NCBI RefSeq assembly: GCF_019218885.1
Contig: NZ_JAHUWT010000008.1
Coordinates: 1-32,777, forward strand
Direction: 5' to 3'
Length of the DNA: 32,777 bases
Origin: Bordetella sp. BOR01
GTDB taxonomy: Bacteria; Pseudomonadota; Gammaproteobacteria; Burkholderiales; Burkholderiaceae_B
A program made the position numbers and the translations under genes. How positions within the stretch are numbered: position 1 is the first letter of the stretch; each line of letters starts with the position of its first letter. Positions 1 to 9,530 of this stretch are shown piece by piece. A model generated the notes under the pieces. The model worked only from the letters and a program-made list of their open reading frames with translations. It was not told the DNA's origin and made no database searches.

Positions 1-814
1 CGACCCCGCGGCGAACCTGCGATACCGTGCGCGCCAGGTTCTCCTGCATGCGCTTGAGCGCCCCGAACAACTGTCCTACCTCGTTGCTGTTGCGAACCTC
101 CACACGCGCCGTCAGGTCGCCGGCGGCTATCTTGTCGAAGTGCTGCCCGGCGTGATTCAGCGGCCGCAGCAAGCTGCGCTGCATGAACATCCAGCACAGT
201 ACCGACAGCAGCACCGAAATGACCAATAGCGCGATCGACACGGTCTTCGACAACATGTAGTCGCTCCCGGCATCGACCACTAATCGATCGGTACGCGCAT
301 CGACATACTCAAGATAGGCCGACACCGCGCCATCGAACACCCCCCCGTCTGTCTGCGTACTGGTGTTCTGGTCAATGAAGCCGCGGATATCCTGGCGGCC
401 CAGGGCATCGGCCTGGCGGCCTGCCTGGCTGGCGTAGCGCTGATACGCCGACTGTACCGCCGAGGCTTTTTCCTGCAACTCGGGGGTTTTCTCGATTTTC
501 GAGAAGGCGTCCATCGATTTGCCCGCAGCCTCGCCCGCGCTGCGCGCGCGGCCCAGGAACTGCCCCGACTCGCGCAGGCGGCCCTCCTGCAGCTCGATGA
601 TGGCTGCGCCCAGATCCAGCCGCGAGCGTTGCAGCAGCGTATAGGCTTCGTACAGGGGCGTGACCTGATTCGAGTATACCGAGTTGACCCGATCCAGCTT
701 GTCGTTGCTGGAATACATGGCGAGCCAGGCGGCGCCATTGGACACCAGCAAGGCCAGCAGGAATGTTCCAAGCACAAGCAGGATGCCTGTGCGCACTTTC
801 AGATTGGACAGCAT
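1..814 (-). CDS. Methyl-accepting chemotaxis protein, N-terminal part (3' end beyond window)
   Basis: This is a transmembrane chemoreceptor that would sense a periplasmic ligand and control CheA. The visible 271 residues read from an ATG at 814 and run off the left edge with no stop. TM1 is about residues 9-30, a helical periplasmic ligand-binding domain of the Tar/Tsr four-helix type spans about 35-188, TM2 is about 191-212, and a HAMP linker follows at about 213-265 (RPLN, AAGDL, NEVGQL motifs). The signalling hairpin is outside the window. It lies 46 bp after flgL in the same direction, so it may be read as the last gene of the flg operon. No clear Shine-Dalgarno sequence precedes the ATG. 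The coding strand contains a run of seven G (positions 340-346) in the periplasmic domain. The family is certain; the ligand is unknown. Confidence 0.93.
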   Translation of the reverse strand, partial: MLSNLKVRTGILLVLGTFLLALLVSNGAAWLAMYSSNDKLDRVNSVYSNQVTPLYEAYTLLQRSRLDLGAAIIELQEGRLRESGQFLGRARSAGEAAGKSMDAFSKIEKTPELQEKASAVQSAYQRYASQAGRQADALGRQDIRGFIDQNTSTQTDGGVFDGAVSAYLEYVDARTDRLVVDAGSDYMLSKTVSIALLVISVLLSVLCWMFMQRSLLRPLNHAGQHFDKIAAGDLTARVEVRNSNEVGQLFGALKRMQENLARTVSQVRRGV

Positions 815-860
815 GATCTAAGGTGATTGATGTAAGAGCGCAAGAAGTGCCCGGCCGCCT

Positions 861-2087
861 TCAGCGACCGCGGCTGAACAGGCTGGATCCCTGGATGATC
901 GAGAACGACGAAGAAGCCGCGTCCAGCGCGACCTTGCGCAGCAGCAGCTCGGACGTCACCGAGTAGATATCCACGTCTTCCAGGTCGGAAAGCTGTTTGG
1001 TGTATGAAAGCGTGCGCTGCGAACCCACGGCATCGAGCGCGTCGATTTCGTTCAGGCGCGCACCGACCGAGGCCTGCACGGTAAGCACGTTGTCCAGCGT
1101 CAGCGACAATTTCTTGTTTGCCGTGGCCAGCATGTTGTTGATGGCGGTGGCGGCGGCCGGATCGTTCGTCGCCGTGCGGCCCAGCGTGTCGATCAGGTCG
1201 TCCATGGTCTGGAACATGTCCATGTTCGAGGTCTTCGGGGTCTCGACCGTATAGCTGTCGCCGTCGGCCGGCTGGCCCGAGAGCTTGACAGTGACTCCGC
1301 CCATGTCGATGGCCTGCCCTTCGACATAAGCCACCGGCGCGGGCGGCGGAACCGAGCCCGGAACCGTGTCGGCGGTGTAGTGCATCACGCCGCCGATCTC
1401 CGCGAACGTGATGGTGAAATCCTGGCCCACATTGTTGCCGGGCGCCGGCGCCCCGAACGACACCGTGCTGAACTGGCCCGTACCCGTATTGTCCGCATCG
1501 GCCTGGATGATGTAGGCCATCGAACCGCTCGAAGCCTTGCCGAAGATGTCCGCCACCACATCGGTGCCCGCCATCTGGCGGCTTTGGTCGACCTGGATCA
1601 GGCGCTGGCCGTCGTCGCCGCCATAGGTGATGGAACCATCGGCATTGAGCGTGACGGGCTGGGTGAAGCCGTCGTGGCCCGAGAACAGGAACTGGCCGTT
1701 GCCATCTGTGGAATTGGCCAGGCCCACCAGTTGCTCGCGCGCGCCCTTCAGTTCGGTCACCAGCGCCTGGCGATCGGCGTCGCTCAGCGTGCCACCGGCC
1801 TGTACCACGCGCTCCAGCACTGATTGCAGGGTCGTCACCACCGAGCTCAGGGCGTTGCTTTCCATGCCCAGCGTCTGCTTGGCGGTATTGCGGTTGGCCG
1901 CATACGTGGCGTTCATGCTGGATGTCTGCGACAGGTTCACCGCCAGCGAAGCGGCCAGGGGATCGTCAGCCGGGGTCAGCACGCGGCGGCCGCTGGCCAG
2001 TTGCTCTTGCAGCCGGGACAAGGTGGCTTCCTGCTTCAGGATGCCGTTCAGGCCGTTCTGGTAAATCAACGAGGTGCTCAGGCGCAT
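861..2087 (-). CDS. flgL: Flagellar hook-filament junction protein FlgL (HAP3)
   Basis: FlgL is the second junction protein between hook and filament, exported through the flagellar type III apparatus. The 408-residue protein opens with the flagellin-like N-terminal helix (MRLSTSLIYQNGLNGI, then LASGRRVLTPADDP) and ends with a matching C-terminal helix region, so both coiled-coil D0/D1 halves are present. It is longer than the E. coli protein (about 317 aa); the extra length lies in the central surface domain, roughly residues 130-290. It follows flgK by 35 bp, the standard flgK-flgL order, and precedes a chemoreceptor gene. The identity is secure because sequence ends and position agree. Confidence 0.96.
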   Translation of the reverse strand: MRLSTSLIYQNGLNGILKQEATLSRLQEQLASGRRVLTPADDPLAASLAVNLSQTSSMNATYAANRNTAKQTLGMESNALSSVVTTLQSVLERVVQAGGTLSDADRQALVTELKGAREQLVGLANSTDGNGQFLFSGHDGFTQPVTLNADGSITYGGDDGQRLIQVDQSRQMAGTDVVADIFGKASSGSMAYIIQADADNTGTGQFSTVSFGAPAPGNNVGQDFTITFAEIGGVMHYTADTVPGSVPPPAPVAYVEGQAIDMGGVTVKLSGQPADGDSYTVETPKTSNMDMFQTMDDLIDTLGRTATNDPAAATAINNMLATANKKLSLTLDNVLTVQASVGARLNEIDALDAVGSQRTLSYTKQLSDLEDVDIYSVTSELLLRKVALDAASSSFSIIQGSSLFSRGR

Positions 2088-2122
2088 TGGGAAAACTCCA
2101 GGTGCGTGTCAATCAGCATCTA

Positions 2123-3769
2123 TCAGCGCAGGCCCAGCAAGGTGTCGAACACCGTGCTGGCCACGTCCAGGATCTTGGCGCTGGCCTGGTACTGCTCTTG
2201 GTAGATCGTCAGGTTGACGTATTCTTCGTTCAGGTTGACCCCCGAGACCGACAGATGGGCCGAGGTTTGCTGCGTGATCAGATTGGCCTGGGCCGTGGCG
2301 GCCGTCTTGATCTGCTGGGTCTGCACGCCGACGTTGTTGATCAGTTGCGAGAATTGCCCGCTCAGGCTCAAGGTGCCGCCGCCCAGCACCTTCTCGGTCT
2401 GCAGCTTGGCCAGCAACAATCCGTTGGCGCCGTTGGTCGTGCCGCCGCCGGCATCGGCCAGGGCGATCTTGGCCGGATCGGTGATCAGCATCTTCAGGTC
2501 GCGCGCGGCATCGCGGGTGGGCTGCAAGGTCCAGGTGTCGCCTGCCATGGGCGCGCCGCCCAGGCTCAGCGACATACCGTCGAATTCGATGGTGGGCGGC
2601 ACACCGGCCGGCGTCAGCGCCTGGGTAGTACCGTCCGAGCCCCGCGTCACCAGATATTGGGAACCGTCGTAGCGAATGTCGTACGTCGTCGCGTGCACCG
2701 CGCCGGCATCGGTGAATTCGGCGGTCAGGGAGCCCGTGCCGGCGTTGCCGGCGGTGGGAATGGCCGCCGGCTGGCCCAGCCCGAACATGGCCTGGCCCGG
2801 ATCGCCGTTCAGGTCCAGGCCGGCCTCATGCTGCGCATTGAATGCCAGCGCCAGCCCGATGGCGAGCTGGCCCAGCTGGTCTTGCACTGCGTTCAACGAC
2901 TCGCCGCGGAACTTCAGGAAACCGGCCAGTTGTCCGCCGCTGATCTCGGTATCGGCCAGCTCGACCTTGACGACCGAACCCGCGCCCGCGGGCAGGGAAT
3001 AGGCCAGCGCCATGCGTGTGGGGTCGCTGGCCGACTGGACCGCGGCCAGCGGGTACACGGTGGTGCCCGACAACAGCGTCTGGCCGCTTTGCAGGGTGAT
3101 GTTCAGGCTGTTGCCTTGCTCGTAATAGCGTATGCCCACCAGTTGGTTCAGTTCCGACAGCGCCTGGTCGCGCTGGTCCAGCAAGTCGTTGGGCGCATGG
3201 CCCGACTTGCCCTGGGCCACGACGATCTGCTGGTTCAGGTCGTTGATGCGTTCCAGGTAGCTGTTGGCCTGGTCCACCGTCGTGGAGATCTGGGTATTGA
3301 CGCCTTCGCGCAGGCTCTGCAACTCGCGATACGCGGTATTGATCTGCGTGACCAGCGAGTTTGTCTTGCCGATGATGTCCTGCCGCACCGCGGGATCAGC
3401 CGGATTGCTGGCACCAGCATTCAGGCTGGCGAAAAATCCTTCCAGCGCCGGGGTGATCCCCACCGTGCGGTCGCCGAAAAGATTATTGATCTGTGAAATC
3501 TGGTCGTAATGGGTGCCAAGCTGGGCGCCCGTACCCTGTGCGCCCACCATCTGGCGGTACAGGAAGCTGTCGTACTGGCGCTTGACCGTGTCGATCTGCA
3601 CGCCCCGTCCGAAGAAACCCTGGCCGGTGGCGGTGGCGCCGGCGGTCGAAGTGATCAGCCGCTGCCGGCTATAGCCGGCGTTGGCCGCGTTGTTGATGTT
3701 GTGGCTGGTGACTTCCATCCCCGCCTGGGAAGCACTCAGCCCGCTCAGCGCCAGGTTATACAGATTCAT
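2123..3769 (-). CDS. flgK: Flagellar hook-associated protein FlgK (HAP1)
   Basis: FlgK forms the first hook-filament junction ring. The 548-residue protein starts MNLYNLALSGLSASQAGMEV followed by HNINNAANAGYSRQ, the family's N-terminal rod/hook-type motif. It ends in the C-terminal helix (NEEYVNLTIYQEQYQASAKIL...FDTLLGLR) that packs against it. Length is normal for the family. The 69-bp gap to flgJ is one of the longer gaps in the operon and contains repeated hairpin-forming sequence, which could set the level of the late hook-associated genes. No convincing sigma-28 promoter is seen in that gap. Confidence 0.96.
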   Translation of the reverse strand: MNLYNLALSGLSASQAGMEVTSHNINNAANAGYSRQRLITSTAGATATGQGFFGRGVQIDTVKRQYDSFLYRQMVGAQGTGAQLGTHYDQISQINNLFGDRTVGITPALEGFFASLNAGASNPADPAVRQDIIGKTNSLVTQINTAYRELQSLREGVNTQISTTVDQANSYLERINDLNQQIVVAQGKSGHAPNDLLDQRDQALSELNQLVGIRYYEQGNSLNITLQSGQTLLSGTTVYPLAAVQSASDPTRMALAYSLPAGAGSVVKVELADTEISGGQLAGFLKFRGESLNAVQDQLGQLAIGLALAFNAQHEAGLDLNGDPGQAMFGLGQPAAIPTAGNAGTGSLTAEFTDAGAVHATTYDIRYDGSQYLVTRGSDGTTQALTPAGVPPTIEFDGMSLSLGGAPMAGDTWTLQPTRDAARDLKMLITDPAKIALADAGGGTTNGANGLLLAKLQTEKVLGGGTLSLSGQFSQLINNVGVQTQQIKTAATAQANLITQQTSAHLSVSGVNLNEEYVNLTIYQEQYQASAKILDVASTVFDTLLGLR

Positions 3770-3788
3770 GCTGCCGATATCCCGTAGA

Positions 3789-3817
3789 AAACCGCATCCG
3801 GTTTAGATACCGGTTTA
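3789..3817 (-). promoter_or_regulatory. Possible alternative hairpins in the flgJ-flgK gap
   Basis: On the plus strand, AAACCG (3789-3794) can pair with CGGTTT at 3799-3804 (4-nt loop) or at 3811-3816. The octamer CCGGTTTA occurs twice, 12 bp apart (3798-3805 and 3810-3817). In the flgK-sense RNA the nearer hairpin is followed by a few U. It might act as a weak attenuator or a processing site between flgJ and flgK. The structure is seen directly; its function is inferred. Confidence 0.35.
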
Positions 3818-3838
3818 ACGGCAGGCAGGGGAGCGAAT

Positions 3839-4780
3839 TTAGCGCTCACCCGAAAAATCCACGCCGCCTGCGCTGCGAAACTGCTCCATGACGGCAATCA
3901 GCTTGTCGGCATAGGCCGGGTCGGTGGCATAGCCGGCCGCCTGGATGCGCCGTGCCGCCTCGACCTCGTTGCGCGCCTGCAAGACCGACTCATAGCGCGG
4001 GCTGCCGCCGACCAGGCGCGCATAGTCGGCAAATGATTCCTCGTACGAGCCATAGGCGCGGAAGGGCTGCACCACCTTGCGTGCCACGCCGCCTTCATAC
4101 TCGGTGGTCAGCACGTTGACCACCTTGCCGTTCCAGCTCGATCCGGCCTTGATGCCAAAAAGGTTGTAACTGGTGCTGCCATCGCCGTACTTCAGTTCGC
4201 TGCGTCCCCAGCCTGATTCCAGGGCTGCCTGGCCCAGGATCAGGCGCGCCGGCACGCCCGTCTGGCGGGCCGCCTCTTGTGCGGCGCCGGCCATGCGCGA
4301 CACGAAGTCCACGACATGCGCGGGCGCCCCTTCGGCGGCGGCCAGGGCCCGGTCGCCGGTCCGGTTGTTGCGCAGCACATCCAGCAACGCCGTCACCTGG
4401 CCAGGCCTGGCGGCGGACTGCAAGGCGCCGTCCAGAGCCGCATCGGCCGCCCCTGCCGGCCTGCCCTGCTGCATCTGCTGCAGCATCGCGTGGGCCAGGC
4501 CCACGCCAGGTTGGGACAATTGCAGCGCCAACTGTTCGTCGGCCATGGACTGCATCATTTGCGATTGCTGCGAATCGAACAGGCCACCCTTGGGCGTGGC
4601 TTCGCGCATGCGCTTGATCATCATCTGCAGGAACAGCGCCTCGACCTGCGTGGCCACCTTCTTCTGTGCCGCGCCATCATCCGGCTGGGCCTGGACCCCG
4701 CGTTTCAAGTCGGCCAGGCGGCCCAGGTCGAATACCGACTGCTGGGAACCCGGGCGCGGCGTGTAGCTGACGAAGGCCAT
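3839..4780 (-). CDS. flgJ: FlgJ, rod-cap scaffold with peptidoglycan hydrolase domain
   Basis: FlgJ caps the growing rod and opens the peptidoglycan for it. The 313-residue protein has an N-terminal rod-scaffolding domain (about residues 30-105, with EALFLQMMIKRMREATPKGG). A linker leads to a C-terminal glucosaminidase domain (about 155-305). The motif LILGQAALESGWG carries the likely catalytic Glu188, and YNLFGIKAG follows. This is the dual-domain form typical of beta- and gamma-proteobacteria. It is exported without a cleavable signal peptide. The gene lies 9 bp after flgI. Confidence 0.96.
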   Translation of the reverse strand: MAFVSYTPRPGSQQSVFDLGRLADLKRGVQAQPDDGAAQKKVATQVEALFLQMMIKRMREATPKGGLFDSQQSQMMQSMADEQLALQLSQPGVGLAHAMLQQMQQGRPAGAADAALDGALQSAARPGQVTALLDVLRNNRTGDRALAAAEGAPAHVVDFVSRMAGAAQEAARQTGVPARLILGQAALESGWGRSELKYGDGSTSYNLFGIKAGSSWNGKVVNVLTTEYEGGVARKVVQPFRAYGSYEESFADYARLVGGSPRYESVLQARNEVEAARRIQAAGYATDPAYADKLIAVMEQFRSAGGVDFSGER

Positions 4781-4789
4781 GGCTCGGGC

Positions 4790-5923
4790 TTAGATGATCT
4801 CGAGGTCGGCGCGCAGCGCGCCGGCCGATTTCATGGCTTGCAGGATGGCCAGCAAGTCTTGCGGCGTGGCGCCCAGCGCGTTAAGCGCCTTGACGACGTC
4901 GGCCAGGTTGGCGCTGGTCCGCACCCGGTGCAAGACACCGTCGTCCTGGCGCACCTCGATCTGGGTATTGGGCACCACCACGGTCTGCCCGCCGCCAAAC
5001 GGCGTGTCGGGCTGCGAAACCAGCGCCTGCTGGTTGATGATGACCGACAGGTTGCCATGGGCCACCGCAGCCTCGTCGACCATGACCGTCTGGTTCATGA
5101 CCACCGAGCCGGTGCGGGCATTGATGATGACCTTGGCCGTGGCCGGCGCGCGCCGCACCTGCAGGTTCTCGACCTGGGCCAGGAATGCCGCCTGGGCCGA
5201 CGCGTCGAGCGGCGCGCGCAATTGCACCACCCGGCCATCCACTGCCTGGGCCGTGCCGGCGCCGAATTGGCGATTCAGCGCCGTCACCACGTTCTGCGTG
5301 GTGCCGAAATCGGTGACATCCATTTCCAGGTAGATATTGCCGTCGTGCGCGAACGAGGTCGGCACCCCGCGTTCGACAATGGCGCCCGCGTTGATGCGCC
5401 CGCCATTGAGCTGGTTGATCTGCACACTGGACCCGCCGGCCGATGCGCCGGCCCCACCCACCAGGATATTGCCCTGGGCAATGGCGTACACCTGGCTGTC
5501 CGCACCCTTGAGCGGCGTCATCAACAGCGTGCCGCCGCGCAGGCTCTTGGCATTGCCCATCGACGACACCACCACGTCCAGCCGCTGGCCAGGCCGGGCA
5601 AAGGCCGGCAATGTTGCCGTCACCATCACGGCCGCCACATTCTTGAGCTGCATGTTGCTGCCGGGCGGCACGGTGATGCCCAGCTGCGACAGCATGTTGG
5701 TCAGGCTCTGCTGCGTGAACGGCGTCTGCCGCACCTGGTCGCCGCTGCCGTCCAGGCCCACCACCAAGCCATAGCCGATCAACGGATTGCCGCGCACGCC
5801 CTGGATGGACGCCAGGTCCTTGATTCGCTCGGCCTGGGCAGGGCCGCCCACGACGAACAGCGCCACGACGATGGCGCGGCCGATCCAGCACGGCAAGATG
5901 GAAAACGGATGCGGAAGGCTCAT
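4790..5923 (-). CDS. flgI: Flagellar P-ring protein FlgI
   Basis: FlgI forms the periplasmic ring that acts as a bushing for the rod in the peptidoglycan layer. The ATG at 5923 gives 377 residues with a Sec signal peptide and likely cleavage after AQA (about residue 31). The mature protein starts [21 protein letters not shown], a family hallmark. The end, with [22 protein letters not shown], is also typical. A TTG at 5929 is a possible alternative start, but the ATG sits just after the flgH stop (TGATCATG), which suggests translational coupling. No strong Shine-Dalgarno sequence is seen for either. Confidence 0.95.
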   Translation of the reverse strand: MSLPHPFSILPCWIGRAIVVALFVVGGPAQAERIKDLASIQGVRGNPLIGYGLVVGLDGSGDQVRQTPFTQQSLTNMLSQLGITVPPGSNMQLKNVAAVMVTATLPAFARPGQRLDVVVSSMGNAKSLRGGTLLMTPLKGADSQVYAIAQGNILVGGAGASAGGSSVQINQLNGGRINAGAIVERGVPTSFAHDGNIYLEMDVTDFGTTQNVVTALNRQFGAGTAQAVDGRVVQLRAPLDASAQAAFLAQVENLQVRRAPATAKVIINARTGSVVMNQTVMVDEAAVAHGNLSVIINQQALVSQPDTPFGGGQTVVVPNTQIEVRQDDGVLHRVRTSANLADVVKALNALGATPQDLLAILQAMKSAGALRADLEII

Positions 5924-5925
5924 GA

Positions 5926-6615
5926 TCAAAATGGCGAAGCGATCAGGAAAAAGCGCTGCAGCCAGCCCATGGTTTGCACTTCATCCATGACGCCCTTGCT
6001 GCGGTATTCAATGCGGGCGTCGGCGACCTGGGTCGAAGACACCGAGTTCGCCCCGGTGATAGAGCGCGGATCGACCACGCCGGCAAAGCGCACATATTCG
6101 CTACCGCGGTTGATGGCGATCTGCTTCTCGCCCGCCACTTGCAGATTGCCGTTGGGCAGCACGCCGATCACGGTGGTGGTGATGGTGCCGGTAAACGTGT
6201 TGTTGGCGCTGGAATCGCCCTTGCCCGAAGCCTTGTTGGATCCTGATATGTCGGTGTCCAGCTTGGCGTTGGCCCAACTGTCCATGAAGCCCGGCGCGGC
6301 GGCCACGCCCAGGCCGGCATTGCCGCTGCGGTCGGTATTGGTGGCCACATTCTTGGCTGCATTGGTGCGCTCGTTCAGCACGATGGTCACGATATCGCCC
6401 ACGTTGCGCGGCCGCCGGTCTTCGAACAACGGATAATTGCCATAGACGCGGGGCTGGTAGATAGAGCCATTGGGCTGGGCCGCCGGCATGGGCGGTGGTG
6501 GCGGCGCCGCCGTCACCGGGCCGGTCACGATGGGCTCGGGCGGAATCATGGCGCAGCCGGCGACGGCCAGCACCAGGACGGCCGCGGACAGCAGGCGCAG
6601 CACGGTCATCGACAT
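5926..6615 (-). CDS. flgH: Flagellar L-ring lipoprotein FlgH
   Basis: FlgH is the outer-membrane ring lipoprotein of the basal body. From the ATG at 6615 the protein has 229 residues with a lipoprotein signal: a hydrophobic stretch then the lipobox VAGC with Cys21 as the lipidated residue. The segment [19 protein letters not shown] is the family signature, and [19 protein letters not shown] is also characteristic. A proline-rich stretch follows the lipobox. The start overlaps the flgG stop as TGATG; a GTG one codon upstream (6618) is possible but less likely. Confidence 0.95.
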   Translation of the reverse strand: MSMTVLRLLSAAVLVLAVAGCAMIPPEPIVTGPVTAAPPPPPMPAAQPNGSIYQPRVYGNYPLFEDRRPRNVGDIVTIVLNERTNAAKNVATNTDRSGNAGLGVAAAPGFMDSWANAKLDTDISGSNKASGKGDSSANNTFTGTITTTVIGVLPNGNLQVAGEKQIAINRGSEYVRFAGVVDPRSITGANSVSSTQVADARIEYRSKGVMDEVQTMGWLQRFFLIASPF

Positions 6616-7400
6616 CACAGTTGGGTCAAGCGGGCCAGCATTTCATCCGAGGTCTTTACAGCCTTGCTGTTCATCTCGTACGCGCGCTGCGTGGTGATCA
6701 TATTGACGAGCTCTTCCGCCACGTTCACGTTCGACGTCTCGACATACTGCTGCAGAATGGATCCCGCCCCGTCGAGCCCCGGCTGCAGGATATTGGCCGG
6801 CCCGGACGAATCCGTTTCCAGGTACAGGTTCTCGCCCACGCTCTGCAAGCCGGGCGGGTTGATGAAGGTGGCCAATTGCAGTTGGCCGATCTGCACGTTC
6901 ATGCCGGCCGCGCCGGGCTGCGTCACCGACACCGTGCCGTCCTTGCCGATGGTCAGCGACAGCGCATTGTCGGGCACGTTGATGGGCGGCTGGATCACAT
7001 AGCCGCCTGCCGTGGTCAATTGGCCGTTCTGGTCCACCTGCAAGGCGCCGTCGCGGGTGTACGCCTGGGTGCCGTCGGGCAGGTCCACTTGCAGGAACCC
7101 CTTGCCGTCGATGGCAATGTCGAGATCGCCGCCGGTATTGTTCATATTGCCCTGGCTGAACACCCGCTCGGTCGAAGCCACCCGCACGCCGGTGCCCAGC
7201 TGCAGGCCCGTGGGCAGCTGGTTGGCGTCGCCCACCTGGGCGCCCGGCTGGCGCAGGGTCTGGTACATCAGGTCCTGGAAGATGGCGCGGCCGCGCTTGA
7301 AGCCGTTGGTCTGGACGTTGGCCAGGTTGTTGGAAATCACGTCCATCGAGGTCTGTTGACCTTCCAGGCCTGTCTTGGCAATCCAAAGCGAACGCATCAT
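6615..7400 (-). CDS. flgG: Distal rod protein FlgG
   Basis: FlgG builds the distal flagellar rod. The 261-residue protein begins [20 protein letters not shown] with [19 protein letters not shown], the rod/hook N-terminal motif. It ends with [36 protein letters not shown]. The length matches FlgG of E. coli (260 aa). The gene overlaps flgH by one base and follows flgF after 54 bp. That gap opens with eight T on the coding strand (7447-7454) directly after the flgF stop. Confidence 0.97.
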   Translation of the reverse strand: MMRSLWIAKTGLEGQQTSMDVISNNLANVQTNGFKRGRAIFQDLMYQTLRQPGAQVGDANQLPTGLQLGTGVRVASTERVFSQGNMNNTGGDLDIAIDGKGFLQVDLPDGTQAYTRDGALQVDQNGQLTTAGGYVIQPPINVPDNALSLTIGKDGTVSVTQPGAAGMNVQIGQLQLATFINPPGLQSVGENLYLETDSSGPANILQPGLDGAGSILQQYVETSNVNVAEELVNMITTQRAYEMNSKAVKTSDEMLARLTQL

Positions 7401-7454
7401 GCTGGAAACTCCTGGCGCGGCCCGGCATGCGCCCGGCCTGCACGTGAAAAAAAA

Positions 7455-8213
7455 CTAGCTCATCGACAGCAGGCCATTGGCCCGCTCGGCGTTCTTGTCC
7501 GCCTCGCTGATCACCTGCATCTGCATCTCGAAACGCCGGGCATTCTCGATCATGCCCACCATGGCCTTGATGGGGCTGGCGTTGCTGCCTTCGAGCACAC
7601 CCGGCATGACCCGCAGCGCCGGGTCGGCGGGCAGCGGCCCGGCCGGCTGGCCGCCCACCTGGGCCATGCGGAACACGCCGTCGTCGCCGCGCACCAAGGC
7701 TGTCTCGGGCGGGTTCACCAGTTTCAGGCGTCCCAGGTTCAGGATGTTGTTGGGTGGGTCGCCCGCGCCCAGCGCCGTGATGGTGCCGTCGCTGGCAATG
7801 GTCAGCGTGGCCAGTTCAGGCACGTCTATCACCCCGTTCTGGTCGGACAACACCGGCTGTCCTTGCGAGGTTTGCAGCAAGCCGTTGACACCGATCTGCA
7901 GACCGCCCGCGCGGGTATAGGCCTCGCCCTGCGGCGTCTGGATGGCCAGCCAGCCCGGCCCGGCCAGCGCCACGTCCAGGGCGCGGCCGGTGGTGTCCAT
8001 CGTGCCGGCCACAAAGCTACTGCCTGGCGTGGCGGTCACGCTGGACACACGCGTGGGCAGCGAGGTGCCGTCCAGCACCGGCACCGACCGGTACATCGCG
8101 ATCTGCTCGCGAAAGCCCGGCGTGCTGACGTTTGCCATGTTGTTGCTCAACACGGCCTGGTGCTCGGCAACCCGCGCCGCTCCGCTCATGGCGGTGTAGA
8201 TGATTCGATCCAT
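7455..8213 (-). CDS. flgF: Proximal rod protein FlgF
   Basis: FlgF is one of the proximal rod subunits. The 252-residue protein begins MDRIIYTAMSGAARVAEHQA with VLSNNMANVSTPGFREQIA, matching the rod-protein N-terminal motif in its FlgF variant. The C-terminus (GVLEGSNASPIKAMVGMIENARRFEMQMQVI) carries the paired helix. The length is family-typical. It lies 30 bp after flgE and before flgG, the conserved order. Confidence 0.96.
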   Translation of the reverse strand: MDRIIYTAMSGAARVAEHQAVLSNNMANVSTPGFREQIAMYRSVPVLDGTSLPTRVSSVTATPGSSFVAGTMDTTGRALDVALAGPGWLAIQTPQGEAYTRAGGLQIGVNGLLQTSQGQPVLSDQNGVIDVPELATLTIASDGTITALGAGDPPNNILNLGRLKLVNPPETALVRGDDGVFRMAQVGGQPAGPLPADPALRVMPGVLEGSNASPIKAMVGMIENARRFEMQMQVISEADKNAERANGLLSMS

Positions 8214-8243
8214 GACTCAGTCCTGTGCGATGCCTGGCGCGCC

Positions 8244-9494
8244 TTAGCGCATGTTCATCAGCACTTGCATGACCTCGTCCTGGGTCTTGATGGTCTGTGC
8301 ATTGGCCTGGTAGGTGCGCTGGGCCACGATCATGTTGACCAGTTCCTTGCTCATGTCCACATTCGAGGCTTCCACCGCCTGGCCGACGACAGTCGCCAGG
8401 CCGTTGCTGCCGGGCTGGCCCAGCGTCGCCTGGCCCGAAGCGGCCGTCTCGGCCCAGGCGTTGTTGCCTACCGGCTGCAGGCCCTGCACATTGTTGAAGT
8501 TGGCCAGCGCCAGGGTGCCGATGACCGCGGTCTCGCCATTGGTGTAGCTGGCTTGCAGCGTGCCGTCCTTGCCGACCGAAATACCCGAGAACTCGCCGCT
8601 GGAATAGCCGTTCTGCGTGATCTTGGGCGAGAAGTCGCTGCCGTACTGGGTCACGCCGTCATAGCTCATGACGATGTTCAGTGCCTCGGCCGGCGAAGTC
8701 GTGCCGCCAGGCTGGCCAAACGACAAGGGCACGGTCGAGGGCGTGGTCGTCAGGCGGCCCGCCGAGTCGAAGGTCAACGGCGTGGCGCCGCCCCACGCGC
8801 CAGAAGCGGCGTCCTTGGAAGTCGGCTGCATCGGCTCGCCATCCAGCGTGTAGTACACGTCGTACACGCTCTCGCCCGTTGCCGCATCACCGTCGCGCTT
8901 GACGAAATACTGGGTCAGTTGGTGTGCATTGCCCAGCGAGTCGTACACCGTGGTGGGCACCGAATCGGTATAGGTCGAGGCCAGGGTCGGGTCGAACGGC
9001 GAGGTGATCGGGTCGATAGCGTCGGCGTTGGCATTCAGGTTGGTCTGCAGGCTGGCCGTCGAGGTGGGGCTGGGTGCGATATTGCCCTGCGGCAGGCGCA
9101 GGTCCACCGGGGCCGACCCCACCGCACCGGCGGCGTAGCCGGTCAGGCGAAAGCCCTGCGCGTTGACCAGATAGAAATCCTTATCCACCAGGAACTCGCC
9201 ATTGCGCGAGTAGAACACCCCGCCGCTGGGATCGGTCAGGCGGAAGAAGCCCTTGGGCCCGTCGATGGCAATGTCGTACTCGCCGCCAGTCACAGTAACG
9301 TTGCCGACCGTGAAGCGCTGGTTGATGGCGCTGACCTTCACGCCCAGGCCCACCCGCGAACTGGCGTACACATCGGCAAACGAAGCCGTGGCGGACTTGA
9401 AGCCCACGGTACCCGAGTTGGCGATGTTGTTGCCGATGACGTCCAGGTTCTGCGCCGCGGCGTTCAAGCCGCTCAATCCTTGTCCGAAACCCAT
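8244..9494 (-). CDS. flgE: Flagellar hook protein FlgE
   Basis: FlgE polymerises into the hook, the universal joint of the flagellum. The 416-residue protein starts MGFGQGLSGLNAAAQNLDVI with GNNIANSGTVGFKS. It contains the hook-specific middle domains (about 75-330) and ends with the C-terminal helix (VEASNVDMSKELVNMIVAQR...TQDEVMQVLMNMR). Size and ends match FlgE. It sits 72 bp downstream of flgD, a relatively long gap that carries a strong GC hairpin. Confidence 0.97.
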   Translation of the reverse strand: MGFGQGLSGLNAAAQNLDVIGNNIANSGTVGFKSATASFADVYASSRVGLGVKVSAINQRFTVGNVTVTGGEYDIAIDGPKGFFRLTDPSGGVFYSRNGEFLVDKDFYLVNAQGFRLTGYAAGAVGSAPVDLRLPQGNIAPSPTSTASLQTNLNANADAIDPITSPFDPTLASTYTDSVPTTVYDSLGNAHQLTQYFVKRDGDAATGESVYDVYYTLDGEPMQPTSKDAASGAWGGATPLTFDSAGRLTTTPSTVPLSFGQPGGTTSPAEALNIVMSYDGVTQYGSDFSPKITQNGYSSGEFSGISVGKDGTLQASYTNGETAVIGTLALANFNNVQGLQPVGNNAWAETAASGQATLGQPGSNGLATVVGQAVEASNVDMSKELVNMIVAQRTYQANAQTIKTQDEVMQVLMNMR

Positions 9495-9530
9495 GTGTTA
9501 TCTCGCTCGTCTGTGAGTGTCTAGTCGATT

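Noticed and set aside
340-346. Run of seven G (coding strand) in the left chemoreceptor gene as a phase-variation site
   Set aside because: Seven bases is within the range expected by chance in GC-rich DNA and there is no supporting context.
3770-3838. A sigma-28 promoter upstream of flgK
   Set aside because: TAAA elements exist, but no GCCGATAA-like -10 is found at the right 11-bp spacing in the flgK direction.
4277-6436. Long open frame (about 719 codons) on the plus strand opposite flgJ, flgI and flgH
   Set aside because: It is a shadow of real genes on the other strand with low-complexity composition and no family features.
7447-7454. Run of eight T (coding strand) after the flgF stop as an intrinsic terminator
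   Set aside because: The T run comes directly after the stop with no stable stem before it, and flgG must still be transcribed.
6495-9524. Long open frame (about 1009 codons) on the plus strand opposite flgE, flgF and flgG
   Set aside because: It is antisense to three certain flagellar genes; its product is low-complexity His/Arg/Gly/Gln-rich, as expected of a shadow frame in GC-rich DNA, and it has no plausible domain.
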